DNA of 64,000 nucleotides from Amborella trichopoda (Eukaryota > Streptophyta > Magnoliopsida > Amborellales > Amborellaceae): assembly GCF_000471905.2 (NCBI RefSeq), contig NW_006496667.1, positions 1,964,226 to 2,028,225 of the forward strand. The letters are read 5' to 3'. Under the pieces are notes generated by a model. It saw nothing but the letters and a program-made list of their open reading frames with translations. It did no database searches and had not been told where the DNA came from. Below, in pieces: positions 23,161-34,612 of this stretch. Each line of letters begins with the position of its first letter. Within the stretch, counting starts at the first letter, position 1. The position numbers and the translations under genes were made by a program.

Positions 23161-25072
23161 TGATGTCTCTCGACATGCTGCTTGGAAATGCACTATATAC
23201 TAATGAGGGGATGTTGTACCATTGAACAGGGGAAGCTTCCCTTTTTTGTAGTCCGAGGAAAACAGAAGTCGATCAATGTAGAAGGGGTACGGCTTTTGGT
23301 AAAGCATTGTACCCTGTATACCCGAGATTTGTCTATAATTCAGGCTATGGCTTACCGTAGCGTTGAAGTCTGCCTGTGAGACGAGGTGAGGGACGGAATT
23401 GTCCTGTGAGGCAGGAGGAGGAGGCTACCTTGGAGCTGCATCGTCTGAGTGATGGGAGTCAGCCTCATGATGGGATACATTGATTGAGGACCGCATGCTT
23501 TCAGTGTGATCAATCATGTCCATCATTGCTCGCACCATCTGTTTGAACCTATCCATGAGTTCTTCCTAGTTGTCATTAGGTTCGGTCACAATAATAATGC
23601 TAACCATTTTCTCAAGGTGGTCAGCCTTAGGTGCAGCTAACAACTTCTGGCCATGGTCGATAATGCGCGACAAATCGGTCAGCAAGGGTTCAACATGCCC
23701 CTATTGAACTCGAGTCTTATATGTCGATCGCATGAGGACCGGTTCTTGACGGTCTTGGGACCGTGGCTGCTGAGTGATCGGATCATCTCTTATAACGGTG
23801 ACCACTGTGCAGGTTTCTCGTATGTCCTCTTCGGGCTTTGTGATTTGAAGAGGGTAGAAGAGTTTCTTGTGAAGGGGGTCATCAGGAGAGGTTCCCTTGA
23901 CCGTCTTGGTTGCTTCTCTAGCCAGGATTTGTAGACCCCTATCGCTTTTAGCTTTGTGGCTTTGATGGACCTCACATCAGAACTGTGATTGGAACTGCGG
24001 CTGGACGGCTTTACTTTAGCAAGAAACAACTGTCACTATTAGATGAAGCAATGAGTGCGGACTAGGTACTGGGGTCAACTTAGGCTCAGGAGGATGAAGG
24101 ACTTGATCTCCCATCAGGTCTTTGCCCCGAGTTCTCTTGTGGGCTCCGGGGACATGGTTGTGCTGATGGGGCTAGCTCAAGATGGTACTCTTGGGGAAGG
24201 TCTTCAAGTATCAAGGCTAGAGGTGCTCGCTCGAAATAGGAGTGGTAGGCAGGGGAAGGATCGACTCATGACGGCACCTGTCTATAAGGAAACAGGAGGG
24301 ATGCCCCTTACAAGGTGTGCTAGTGTGTGCTGAAAGGGAGAACAAAGGGGTTCTCTCCTGTGTACTCAGGTTAGCGCAGCGACAGTGTTGTCCCCAGTGG
24401 TGGGATGCACATGCATAACGTGTACAAGACCTAGCCCGAGGAGGCCTGATCCTAGACACTAACTCGAGGTAACATAAGGATTGCCCCGAGATGTGGCTTG
24501 AGTGGGTAGCCCACGAACCTTTGGGTGTGTGTGAGAAGTGGAGGCCCCAGAGTCTCTGCCTCGATGTGCCGAGCCTCTAAGCATAGAGACCTGAGATGGT
24601 AGAGGAATGTGGGGGACAGCCTTGTGACGACCCATAGAAGCAACGATAATTTCCTTGTTTTTGGCAGAAAGAGACTGGGTAGCCTTTCTGTGTACCTCGA
24701 TAATACGACTGGCATGTGACTTGTAAGTGACAGGATGCATGCTGTGGGTGGAAGCAGATGTACTACCAATGTATAGGGCTTTGGTGGGGGTTCCACTAGA
24801 GCTAGGAGATGGGAGTTAGGGACCTTTCAGTCCCCTCTCACGTTAATCTAGGCCAAGACCTAGGAGCTAAAAACTAGGTCTTCGCTCAAAAGAAAATTTG
24901 AGAACGACGTTCGAGGAACATATTCTCGAGGGAAGCTCACGAATGCGAACATGAGAAAATCCCCAATCCGGATAAATGGGTTAAGAAACCTGGAAGCCAT
25001 GTGAGTGCAGACAATTAAAAAACAAAGGAAAGACTAGTAAAGCAAGGATGATCCGACAAAGGGGTAATAAGT
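23161..25072 (-). other. E3 leader and gag N-terminal region
   Basis: This aligns by eye with E1 6,640-8,166, including the short frames at 24,029-23,790 and 24,796-24,452. No domain is recognised in either element. The stretch 24,800-25,072 has no coding signal. Confidence 0.5.
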
Positions 25073-25089
25073 ACCCAGTGGAGTCACCA
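25073..25089 (-). other. E3 primer-binding site (tRNA-Arg type)
   Basis: The minus strand reads TGGTGACTCCACTGGGT, agreeing at 15 of 17 positions with the complement of a plant tRNA-Arg(ACG) 3' end including CCA (recalled from knowledge). It is spaced 3 bases from the LTR end at 25,093. Confidence 0.85.
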
Positions 25090-26129
25090 AGATGGTCTTG
25101 CCCCAGGGTCGGGATGACCCGGTGGCATGTGCCTCCAGCGTTAGGGGAACCTGAGACTTGATGCTGCTCTCTCGAGAACCTTGTTACAAAACAAGGGCAA
25201 GCACACCAACCGATAAGTGGAATTTAATGTGATGCGGGACACACGTCACCTGGGTCCATGACTCACTTTGGCTGACTCACGCGGGTGCCCTCTTAAATCA
25301 CGTCGAAAAGCCCCCCAGTCTTACAACTGGTTTGAAATCGCCTCCCTTGACATGTACTCTTCTATTTCTACAATCACACACACACGGTTAATTTACAAGA
25401 CAAGTGGGCTGAGGGACCCCACCTTGTCTTTGGGTGAAGGCACATAAACGTGCACATTCAAGGAAGAAAGGGAAGGAATGAGATGAAATTTGGAGTGATA
25501 AAAGGAGAAGGGAGAAATATAATAGAGGGAAGAGAACAAAAGAAAGAGAAATTTATCCAAGATGCTTGACAGACATAGTAGCTAGACCAGTACAGTGATT
25601 AACATGGCATGGTAGTAAGACGGGTTTGGTAACTCAAACCAGCCCGACCGCAATACTACCTGATGACAAGACCAACACCGACTAGCCTGACAGAATGGCT
25701 AACTTGTCGTGGTAGTTGGACGGGCATGGTAACTCAAACTAGCATGGTGGCAATATTGCTCAACGACGGGACTACCATGGCAGTTCTAGTCTCAACGTCC
25801 CTTGGTCAAATGAAAGAGGAAGAAAGGAAGAAGAGAGAGAAGAAAGAAGGAGAAAGAGAGAAAAAAGAAAAGAAAGATAAGAGACAAAAGAGAAGAGAGA
25901 AGAGAGAGAAAAGAGAAGAGTGAAGAAAGAAAAGAGAGACAAGAGGGAAGAGAGAAGGAGGAGAAAGAAAAGAGAGATGAGAAAGAAACGAGATTAGAGG
26001 AAGAGAGAGAAAGAAAAGAGAGATGAGAAAGAAGATAGATTGGAGGAAGAGAGAGAAAGAAAAGGAGAGAGATAGAAGAAAGAGAAAGGAGGAAAGAAGA
26101 AGGAGAAGGAAGAAGAGAGAGAAGGGTAA

Positions 26130-27210
26130 GAAGAATGGATGGTGATAGGGTCTGCCATCTATGATGGAGGAGAGAGAAGAAAAATTAAAGCATGGATGGT
26201 GATCGGTCCCATTATCCATGGCAGAGGAGAGAGAGGGTAAGAAAGAACATGCACGACTATAGGTTCCATCGTCCATGACATGAGCGAGAGAAAGTGAGAA
26301 CATGGACGACGATAGGTCCTACCGTCCATGACGAGAAACAGAGAAAGAGTAAACATGGATGGCGATAAGTCCCGTCGTCCATGACAGGAGAGAGAAAGAA
26401 AGAACATGGATGGCGATAGGTTCCACCGTCCATGATGAGAGAGAGACAGAATAAACATGGACGACAATAGGTCCCACCATTCATGACAAGAGAGAGAAAG
26501 AGAGAACATGGATGGCGTTAGGTTCCACTGTCCATGATGAGAGGAGGAAGGAAGGAGAAAACATAGACGACGTTAGGTTCTACCATCCATGACGATAGAG
26601 AGAGAGTCAGGAGAGAAAAGAAAAGACAAACATGATGATAGGCATTGCCAATATGTCAAAAAGGACTCAAACATGACCCCGCTCGCCACTCGAGAAAGGG
26701 ACCGATTCAATGTCCTTATCAAGGAATAGGGGAAGAAATGTCACGCGTGACGATGGACATTGTCATGCACAACAGGAGGGAGAAGGAACTCAAACAGAGG
26801 CCCAGCTCGCCACTCAGGTTAAGGTCCGACTCACTGTGTATGTTCCAAAGATAAGAAAAGAATGTGAAAGTCGTGCTCAGCGATGGGCATCACCATGCAT
26901 GACTGGAGAGCAGAGAGAATAAAAAGAATGAAGAGAAAGAAGGAAAAACAGGGAAGAGAGAGAAAGGATGTTAGAGAAGAGGAAAGAGAGAGATTGAAAG
27001 GGAAAGAAGAAGATTGGGAAAGAAAGAGGATGGGAGAAGAAAGATAATAGAGAGAAAAGAGGAAAGTAGGGAAAGAGAGACATGCACGACAGTGCCTACT
27101 ACCGTGTACATTAGGAGTGAAGAGAGAGGCAGCAAGACAAAGAGAGATAAAGACAAAAGAACAGAGAGAAAGGCATGCACGACGATGGTTACTGCCATGT
27201 GTGTTTGAGG
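26130..27210. repeat. E3 LTR hairpin array, ~50-58-bp period, 9 clear units plus weaker ones
   Basis: Clear units lie near 26,134, 26,191, 26,250, 26,301, 26,354, 26,405, 26,456, 26,507 and 26,562. Each has CATGGATGG-like and CCGTCCATG-like arms around a loop such as CGATAGGTCC, with AGAGAGAAAG spacers. More divergent units with GCATGCACGAC arms occur near 26,880, 27,080 and 27,170. Confidence 0.8.
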
Positions 27211-27425
27211 TCGGGAGGAGAGATACAGAGAGAAGAAAAAGAAAAGAGAAAGAAAGAAGAGAGAGAAGAGAGAAAGAAGAGGAGAGAAAAAGTTACCGTC
27301 ACCGAGGGATATCAACCTTTTTCTTCTCTCTCCTGTCTCTCCCTCTTGGACGTGCCCACAATTTCAATGTAAAACTCTCAAATCCTATTCATGAGATTGA
27401 AGCCCTTTACAATTAGGTTTAGCAT

Positions 27426-27435
27426 CTATTTATAG
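27426..27435 (-). promoter_or_regulatory. E3 LTR TATA box
   Basis: The minus strand reads CTATAAATAG, a near-perfect plant TATA box, 4 bp after the palindrome TTGGGCCCAA. Confidence 0.7.
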
Positions 27436-28335
27436 ACTTGGGCCCAAAACATGGGTGGATGCCCAAAACCTGACCTAATTGATGATAATTGTAATTTGTT
27501 TGAATTAAAATAAAATCTAAAAATAGGAGAAAATGACGGTTTTTCCCCTGCCCAACAATTGATAATATTCCAAAACAGCCCCTACTGCTGCCCTAGAATG
27601 TGTGCGATTTTTCGTGGATGATTTGAGGTTACTCCAAAGCTAGTTTTGCAAAAATATGATTACTTTCTCGTTGGGCTCAGCATGACGATCAATTTGGTAC
27701 CAACTTCGAGCCACGAATCGTATTTTTAGGCCACGATCATGTGACTTGAAATTTGTACTAATCTTGAAAACTTCTGATCGATAATGCGCTCATTTCTTGA
27801 TGTATTTCTTGGATTTCTTTGGTGAATTTCACTGAGCATGCCATCATAATCGCGTTGCAACAAACACAGCTCGATTTCGTGTCCCGACGAAGATTTTTCC
27901 ATATTGGGTTTTTGGCCGGATCTTGAATTCTGACGGTCGGAATTTACAGCAATTTTATCGTCTTCGCACGTGAAATCTGAGCATTCATCATGTACAAGGT
28001 TCAGTCCATATGTAGCCTCAGATCTTACACACGCAATGGAACTGGTTTCCCGTTGATCCGTTCTGTGAGTGTGGTGACACGGCTACTTGAGCGAGACGTG
28101 TCGCTGCTGAATTTCCTGCAACTTTTGCTACGAATCGCCATCTTCTCTTTTTACTTTCTCCCTAGTCGGGCATCTTCACGGGGTGTGCCACACATGAAGA
28201 CGCTCGTCTTGACGAGGCGAACACGCTCACAAAATTTGGGTGCGATCTGACTTAAAACAAGTGATATATGAATCTATAAAGTTGTTGCTCGTGACTATGC
28301 AAACCAGTCTCCTTTATTAGATGTTGGTGCAAGGA

Positions 28336-28360
28336 GGCCGCATGGGAATAGCGTGCGGCC
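28336..28360. promoter_or_regulatory. Conserved U3 dyad in E3 LTR
   Basis: GGCCGCAT, spacer, CGTGCGGCC: seven-base arms GGCCGCA/TGCGGCC pair perfectly in a 25-bp element at the same place as in E1 and E2. Confidence 0.6.
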
Positions 28361-28772
28361 ATCCCCTTTTTAATGTTTCATCCATAACTTTTCCCTGAAG
28401 TGTCTGTTTAAGCAAAAACTTAACCCCTAGGGGTTTTCGACCGTACTGGATCCAATGGGGTGGTCCCACAATATTTTACGCACTGAAAATAGTGTTCTAG
28501 TTATGGGGTTCGTTCAAGGTGCTAGAGGCAAATTTTGTCAAAACTGTTTCTTTGTTTGCACTGCCTTAAACATGTCAGATTGCGACAAAACTTGGCAGGT
28601 GGCCTTTTAAAGTCCTTAGGAATGGCTTCACCTGTTCTGGGGTAATTATGAGACTGTCAGGAATTCTACTGTAAGTAGGGATTTATTGACCGACATCACT
28701 TTTATTCCGCATTGGGAGCTAAAGGCATTGAAAAATGTGTTCAGACAACCACCTACTGACAATCACCATGCC

Positions 28773-28904
28773 AACTCACATAGTTACTCCACCACGCATA
28801 CTTATAACTCACATAGTTACTCCACCACGCATACTTATAACTCACATAGTTACTCCACCACGCATACTTATAACTCACATAGTTACTCCACCACGCATAC
28901 TTAT
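28773..28904. repeat. 33-bp minisatellite, 4 perfect copies
   Basis: Four identical 33-bp units (28,773-28,805, 28,806-28,838, 28,839-28,871, 28,872-28,904) lie end to end. 33 is a multiple of 3, so a plus frame (28,686-28,961) repeats the 11 residues NSHSYSTTHTY four times. Perfect identity marks it as recent, in contrast with the surrounding decay. Confidence 0.95.
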
Positions 28905-29397
28905 GTCTATAGACTCCTGGGTAGCCTGACCGCTCTAATAATGAATTGGGGCAAGGGATAGCCTACCCCAGTCTCGTAAATTGTTTCAGATCGTCCCCAT
29001 CCTAGATGCAGTGTTGATGGCTCTGATGCCACCTGCACCATGCATGTCAGCTCCACGACTCGAGGCTGCTTAAGAGCCGACCCCCGACTGACACACGACT
29101 CTATAGACAATCGAAAGTCCCTCGAGCAAATGCACATTCATCCGACAGCCTCGATAGCCTCAGTAGCTAAACGGGCGATTGTTACACACACCCCACCCCT
29201 CACCACACAAGTGACTAGCCCCTTTGCAACAAGAAACCACTATGGATCGTGCACACACCTGCAAGTTCGAGGAAGCTCTCGAGTGCGGGGAAGAACGAAC
29301 GCCCATCGTTCCGCCCATCACTCCTGTACCACTCACCACGTGGTACTCTAAGAAGTTCCCTCCGGGCACCATCCTCTCTACACCATGACTTGCGCAT
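28905..29397. other. E4 leader segment, no gene recognised
   Basis: GC-rich sequence with several short frames on both strands and no domain. The minus strand at 29,008-29,020 reads TGGCATCAGAGCC, resembling an initiator tRNA-Met primer site, but I find no LTR end beside it. Confidence 0.4.
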
Positions 29398-30230
29398 TTG
29401 CAAGTTGCCTCTTGGCGCAAGGTCCAAACGGAGAAGATGCTATATCGTTTCTCTGCCGATAGTCCTCAAACTTCACTGCCACCTACGAAACTCCTTCCTC
29501 CTGAGTCTCTCACTCTACCCGAGGTTGTCGACTCCGTCTGTGCATTGGTAGACCGGGCCTACCGAGAAGAGGACAGGACCCGATCTCGTTTCTAGGGAAA
29601 AGTTTACTGAGGCCTGCAACTCAAGCAAGCTAGGGAAATGGTGATTCCCCTCCTCCAGCAAAAGATGACGTCTTCTACCTCGAAGGGCCTTGTCAGCTAG
29701 AAATGGTTTCAACTACTGCGTGACAAAGAGGAGCTCGAAGACGGCAGCGTCACCCCGTCCAACGTTGTCGAGGCAAAAGAAGATGACCTTGCCTTGCCCT
29801 GCCCGACCTTCAGCCGCAAGGTCGTCAAGAGCCAACGGATGAAGAGGGCCTCAAGGCCTCCAAGCGCCAAGCCCGACCTCAAGGTCACCCTGATCCCGTA
29901 CTCACTCGGGCCCTCAAACAAGCCCGCGTCCAGACGAGGGCAAGTCTTGCCTCTGCTCTCCGGGGTCTCTGACCGGAGCACAAAGAGGACCAGGATCACC
30001 CCTCCTTTTGAGCTACCAGACTCAGACCGACCAGCCTAGGTCATGACAGTAAGCCAGGATGGAGAGGAGGTCAAAAGCTCGACGACCCGCTTTGAGAACC
30101 TCCTGAACAACATCTTGGACAAGGTCAAAGAGCTCGAGGAAGCATTGTCAATGGTCTCCTCCCACCAAGAGACCAACTCTCCCCAGAACTGCCACATGAG
30201 ATAGAGGAAATGCCTCAGCCTCCCCGTCGG
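29398..30230 (+). pseudogene. E4 gag N-terminal region (degenerate)
   Basis: Plus-strand segments interrupted by stops include LPPTKLLPPESLTLPEVVDSVCALVDRAYREEDRTRSRF (29,480-29,595), a basic KVVKSQRMKRASRPPSAKPD (29,794-30,039) and a helical NLLNNILDKVKELEEALSMVSSHQE (about 30,090-30,170). It leads into the gag core and is taken to be its N-terminal extension. No outside family is recognised. Confidence 0.45.
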
Positions 30231-30329
30231 CACCAACACTGAGCCTCCAAATCATCCCTCCTCTTTTGAAGTCTGCCCCGACACCACTCGTCAAGCGCAT
30301 CGTCGATATTCACGCAGGAGGACGTGTAA

Positions 30330-31440
30330 TGGATGATCAATAAAAGCATTCAGGAGCTGCAGGTGCCAAGGACACTGGACAATCTCCCATACAAAAATCC
30401 TTATCCACCCTCTATTGATCAGGTTCCCTTCCTTATCGACTATCAAAAAGGAAGGTTACTAATGTTTGATGGCACAGGCTCACCTCACTAGCACATGGCC
30501 CACTTCATGTCTGTCTGCCAAGAATCGACCTCAGACTCCAGGTTGCTACTTCAACAATTCATAGAGACCCTAATCGGGCTTGCTTTCAAATGGTAAGCCC
30601 ACTTACCTACCAACTCGATCCATTCCTAGCAGGAGATGGAAGAACTCTTCTATAAACTCTTCTACTAAGTAGAGCTGGACATGCAAGCCATAGAGCTCCT
30701 CACCATGGCCCAAAACCCCGACGAATCGGTAGGCCAATATATCCATTGGTGGAGAGACCTCGCCATGTGCCAGAGAAACCCCATGGGCGAGGTGGAAGTT
30801 GTACATACATACATTAGAAACATGAGGAGAAAAATCTCCCTACATGTTGAAGCTTTTGACCCCACCACCTTCTCCAAAATTATCACTAAGGTGGCTAAGA
30901 TCGAAAGCTTGCTGAAACATCATGGCGGAGACTTGGCCCAAACCTCAGCAGAGGGCCAGTTTCAAGGAAGCAAGGCTAACCCCTCTGCCGGTCAGTCAAA
31001 GAATCTGATTAGCACAGCGGTTACGATCGCTTCCCAACCCACACCCAACGTAACCCCATTATGAATGTTGGACACCTCTCGGGGTTTGCAACCAAGAATT
31101 TAGGGGCCGGTACAACAACCACCACCTCAAAAGTAGGACTATAGCAGGGTGCCTCAGCCGCAGATTTACCAACAAATGGAAGAGTTCAGACAGAAGCTGA
31201 ATCAACAATACAGTTTTAATAGGGCATGAGCATGGGTGCCGACCCTGCTCACAATGTTGATTGAGCAAGACATGGTGACCCTCCCACCCAGCAAACGACC
31301 GGACCATGTAGAATGGGTCGGTCATCCCAACTACTGCACGTTCCACCAAATGCTGAGACACCCCATGGAGGACTGTTTCCAGCTCAAGGGCTACATTGAA
31401 GCCTTGATAACAAAGGGAGCAAATCAATTTGGATGACCTC
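30330..31440 (+). pseudogene. E4 gag core and zinc-knuckle region
   Basis: 30,330-30,480 reads a DNLPYKNPYPPSIDQVPF-type entry followed by LMFDGTGSPH. The core at 30,681-31,064 has ELLTMAQNPDESVGQYIHWWRDLAMCQRNP and KISLHVEAFDPTTFSKII, matching E1 and E3 gag. 31,236-31,436 has GHPNYCTFHQMLRHPMEDCFQLKGYIEALI, the same CxxH-H-C segment. Several in-frame TAG/TAA codons interrupt it. It is the best marker that E4 is a plus-strand member of the same family. Confidence 0.75.
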
Positions 31441-32552
31441 AAGAACACTTATGAGATACCTGAAGCCTGTCATGTGGTCACCATCCACAAACAGTTGGAT
31501 GAGGAAGTCCCTGGGACCGAGCCTCCACCCTACTGACTCACTACTCTTTTTGATGCGATGGTGCCGCATGAGATGATCATGCCCTATGGCCCAAAGACAC
31601 AGGGATGAACGTTCAGCAAAGGCCAAGGACCGGGTTGCCGATACCACCCACTGAGTGGTCAGGACCTGTTCCATTACTATGGGTTTCGTGACATCCTTCA
31701 AGGATACATCCAAGATGGATGGCTAGTCTTGATTGATGAACAACCTCCGTCCCAAAGCAGAATACCCCACCAATGTCCTCACCCCCATCCGAGAACAGAG
31801 CAGGCTTGAAGCCTTCGTTTCCAGCGCTTTCGAGTCTTCAACCTGTGATGCTTAGGCACCGTGGCAGGTGTATCATGGCCTCCAAAGGCCGAAAAGCACC
31901 GGCAGCAACACGGCTCATTGCACGAATGCGACACTTGCACCCCATGCACAAGAACCCCTCCCGCTCGGAATAACAGGGCAAGACCTGAAGGACCCAGTCG
32001 CACCAATTCGAAATACCCAGTCTTCCCCACACCCAAACGAGGCGGAGCTCTTACCCCCTCGACCTCCCCTACACGACGTCATCCCAAGGCAAGTCCTTTT
32101 CGCCAAGGAAAGTCAGCACACCACCGCAAGAACCCCTCAGGGTTCTCGTTATAAGGACAAGACGTTTTAAAGGTGCATCAAATTGTCAGTCCCAAAGGTG
32201 GGACTTTAAGCGAGCCTTACTGCAGTCGTGGGGGTAGGGCTCTAAAACTACCTCTTTAAAAACACAACTGCACACTGACAGTAGACCACGGCACTCCGCG
32301 AAGGCATGCCAATACCCTCCCAATGAGTGTCTAAATTCTTGCCAACTACTGGCCCCTTCTCAGAGAGGGTGAGGTGCGAGATTCAGAACAAAAGGCGTGA
32401 AAAGAAGAAAAACAAAAACCAATTAAACATGAAAGAATAAGAAAATTGACCGTCTTATTCCTATGCAAAAAATATGTTACAAATCTCGGTGGGGCATCGA
32501 AGCCCATAGAAAAGTAAAAGGGAAAGAAAGAGAAAGAGGAAATAAGGAAGGG
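31441..32552. other. E4 post-gag remnants
   Basis: Short plus frames to about 32,170 show no protease or RT block. After 32,190 the sequence is non-coding. At 32,400-32,552 the minus strand looks like a 3' UTR for the opposite-strand ORF: T-rich, with AATAAG near 32,440-32,460. Confidence 0.45.
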
Positions 32553-33500
32553 CAGGAGTTGTCAAAAGCGGTCAACCGCCTCCTGCATCTTCGCCTTCGG
32601 CTCCTGCGCCCTCTCCAGCACAGCCAGCACCTCCTCTTCACTATGAGTGATCTCCGTGGCGACCGACACAGACGGAACCGTGACCACCAATATGTCTGAA
32701 CTAACTTCTCCAAGTGGCGGGAGTTTGTAGCCATCACCTCCCGATAGCACTACAGTTTGTCCCTCGAGTCAGCCATGCCGGTCAGTAACAGACCGATCTC
32801 ATCTACAACACTCTGGATATCTTCTTTTATTTTTGCCTCCTCCCTCACAAGATAGGCATGACAAGAGGCAATTTTCTCTCTTCTCCTCATGACCTCTCAC
32901 GAGAGCTTGCTAAGTCACCAACTTTGTCTTCAAGGAGGCCAAACACACTGGGTAAGACGTTCGTGTGGAAGTCTCCGGTAAGTGAGCCTCAGCTCCTCAA
33001 CCTACGAGGTTCTGTAGCAGCTCATGTACCTTGTCAAAGGTCTCGGCGTCCAGGCCCATGGCTTGAAAGCTGGCCACACAGGCCTAGACTTCCTCAAACC
33101 CCTCTTGGAGGTCAGGAAGAGAGCATTCCTTGAGCCCCTCAAGGCCCGCCTAAAGCATACACCTCACAGTCCATGTTCTAAAGCCCACCTCGATGAAGCC
33201 AAAGCCGGGGAACGCACTGAAGAAAGTGGGTGCACGTCAAGGACTGGTCCCCCGACCGTAAGGGCCAAACACTCAGATGGAGCAGTGGGAGATTCCGACG
33301 GGGGCCCACCAACCCCCCTCCAACTCTCGGCGCCAAACGCCATGAGAGATGAAGCTGAGGCCTCATCAGCAACAAACCTCACACATTATGCTGTTGTAAA
33401 AAAAAAGAGAAGCCAAAGGGTCAGGTCAAAGGAAAGCAGCGCACCAACCACGTGCTCAGACCCAAGTAAGCAGCATTACCTAGAGGAAGAGGTAGACTGC
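32553..33500 (-). pseudogene. Opposite-strand coiled-coil ORF of E4
   Basis: Minus-strand translation over several frames gives EGFEEV.ACVASFQAMGLDAETFDKVHELLQNLVG, then RREKIASCHAYLVREEAKIKEDIQSVVDEIGLLLTGMADSRDKL, then an ending ITHSEEEVLAVLERAQEPKAKMQEAVDRF with its stop at 32,562. The helical, charged character suggests a coiled coil. It faces gag (convergent), as the E3 ORF at 17,385-18,683 does relative to its protease. A long plus frame over the same DNA (33,024-33,512) has no recognisable features and I take it as a shadow. Function unknown. Confidence 0.5.
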
Positions 33501-34612
33501 TACTGGGCATGATCCTTGCTCCTAAGTGCTTCTTTGATAAGAGACGAATGCCGAAAAGGAGGCCTGAGCAAAAGGCACAAAGGGTGTTTGCTCTTATTAG
33601 GAACGTAGACCCTGATCAGAGCGAAAAGAAAACACCCCTCCTTTAATAAAGCCTGATAGTAGAAGAGCCAATCAACGGGTGACTCGGCCCCTATCTAGAG
33701 GAATGTCGGCAGCACGGGAAGCATCAGAAGTGGGACACCGAGACACCATCGGCGTGCTAATCGAACCATCGCGTGAGCAGGGGCCACGCACCTCGAAGGT
33801 ACGACTGTACAAATAACATTCGAAGAGACGTGCCACACATGCGAAAGATTACGCTTAGTCTCAAGAAAGCACTAAGGGCACGTAATCGAACCATCGTACG
33901 ACAACGACACCGTCTCTCTCGCCCAGCATTAACCGCTTTGCATGCACAATATGTTCCATCGAAAATGACGTGCTTACCGTTGTGCAAACACCGCTCAAGC
34001 ATGCAACCAAACCCCACTCGGCCAACGTACAATACGGGCCCACTCAGAGCGTCGCGCTCGGGGCACCCCCCAGCACCACTCTCCTTCACAGGCAAGCGAA
34101 CCTCGTTCCTTGTCTCACCCACATATGGGACCCCCTGCGCCCCCCCCTAAAAAAAATAAAAAAATAAAAAAATATGGGGACTTGCGAAAATCAACAACGA
34201 CACATTCCCCAAGGTTTGGGATGAAAACCCGCGAAGGCATCCCAACAACCATCACGTAGCAAGCAGCAACCTCCCAACAGGCACAACAAGCACTTCATCG
34301 GCCATTTATTATCCCCATCATTAGCAGGGATAAGTACTGCACCAGCCCAAAAAAAACATAAGAGGAGAGCAACACACAGCGGCACAAGGCAAAGAAGGAG
34401 ACATTAACGCAAATGAGGGCTTTTATTATGTGAACAAAAAGATTACAAAATTGTGGTTACAACAAGCTGATAACTACAAAGAAGTACATTAGTTCCGAAA
34501 TAACCCTCTCCCATTCAAGGGTCCACCGCTTTCTCACAGCGGTGGTGACTACCAAGATGTTGTGTCCATCTCTTCAAGAAAGACTTGAAGATAATGGGGA
34601 GCACCTCCTCCT
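33501..34612. other. E4 non-coding stretch
   Basis: No convincing gene. Homopolymer-rich DNA at 34,130-34,175 (C7 then A-rich). Read minus, 34,405-34,460 contains AATAAAAG in a T-rich context, a possible polyadenylation signal for the ORF at 34,613-35,067. Confidence 0.4.

Larger units (their letters stand above)
16305..28747 (-). mobile_element. E3: Tat-lineage LTR retrotransposon lacking RT and integrase
   Basis: Minus-strand order is 5' LTR (25,093-28,747), tRNA-Arg-type primer site, leader, gag, linker and protease. Everything from RT to integrase is absent. An opposite-strand coiled-coil ORF (17,385-18,683, plus) follows, converging on the protease. Grande- and Retand-type Tat elements are known to carry an extra antisense ORF between pol and the 3' LTR, which fits. 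The 3' LTR is not seen, and the E2 3' LTR abuts at 16,304, suggesting that E2 inserted into E3. The left boundary of E3 is therefore inferred. Confidence 0.65.
25093..28747 (-). repeat. E3 5' LTR (3.66 kb)
   Basis: The minus strand starts TGTCTGAACAC at 28,747 and ends ACCA at 25,093. The layout follows E1 and E2: U3 with the 25-bp dyad at 28,336-28,360, TATA at 27,426-27,435, hairpin array at 26,130-26,600 with weaker units to about 27,200, a long purine-rich run (about 25,800-27,300), then U5. The purine run creates long serine/leucine/phenylalanine frames on the minus strand that are not genes. Confidence 0.8.

Noticed and set aside
8985-27210. CRISPR-like look of the LTR arrays (short dyad repeats at regular spacing)
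   Set aside because: Spacers are purine-rich and similar to each other, arms vary, the context is a plant LTR and no cas genes exist.
25663-27416. Lys/Glu/Arg-rich plus ORFs and Ser/Phe/Leu-rich minus ORFs in the E3 LTR
   Set aside because: Artefacts of a purine-rich strand with few stop codons.
29008-29020. Primer-site-like TGGCATCAGAGCC on the minus strand
   Set aside because: Resembles an initiator tRNA-Met site, but no LTR end or leader lies beside it in the needed order; likely chance or a relic.
33024-33512. 162-residue plus ORF in E4
   Set aside because: The minus strand reads a coherent helical protein over the same DNA; the plus frame shows no recognisable feature.
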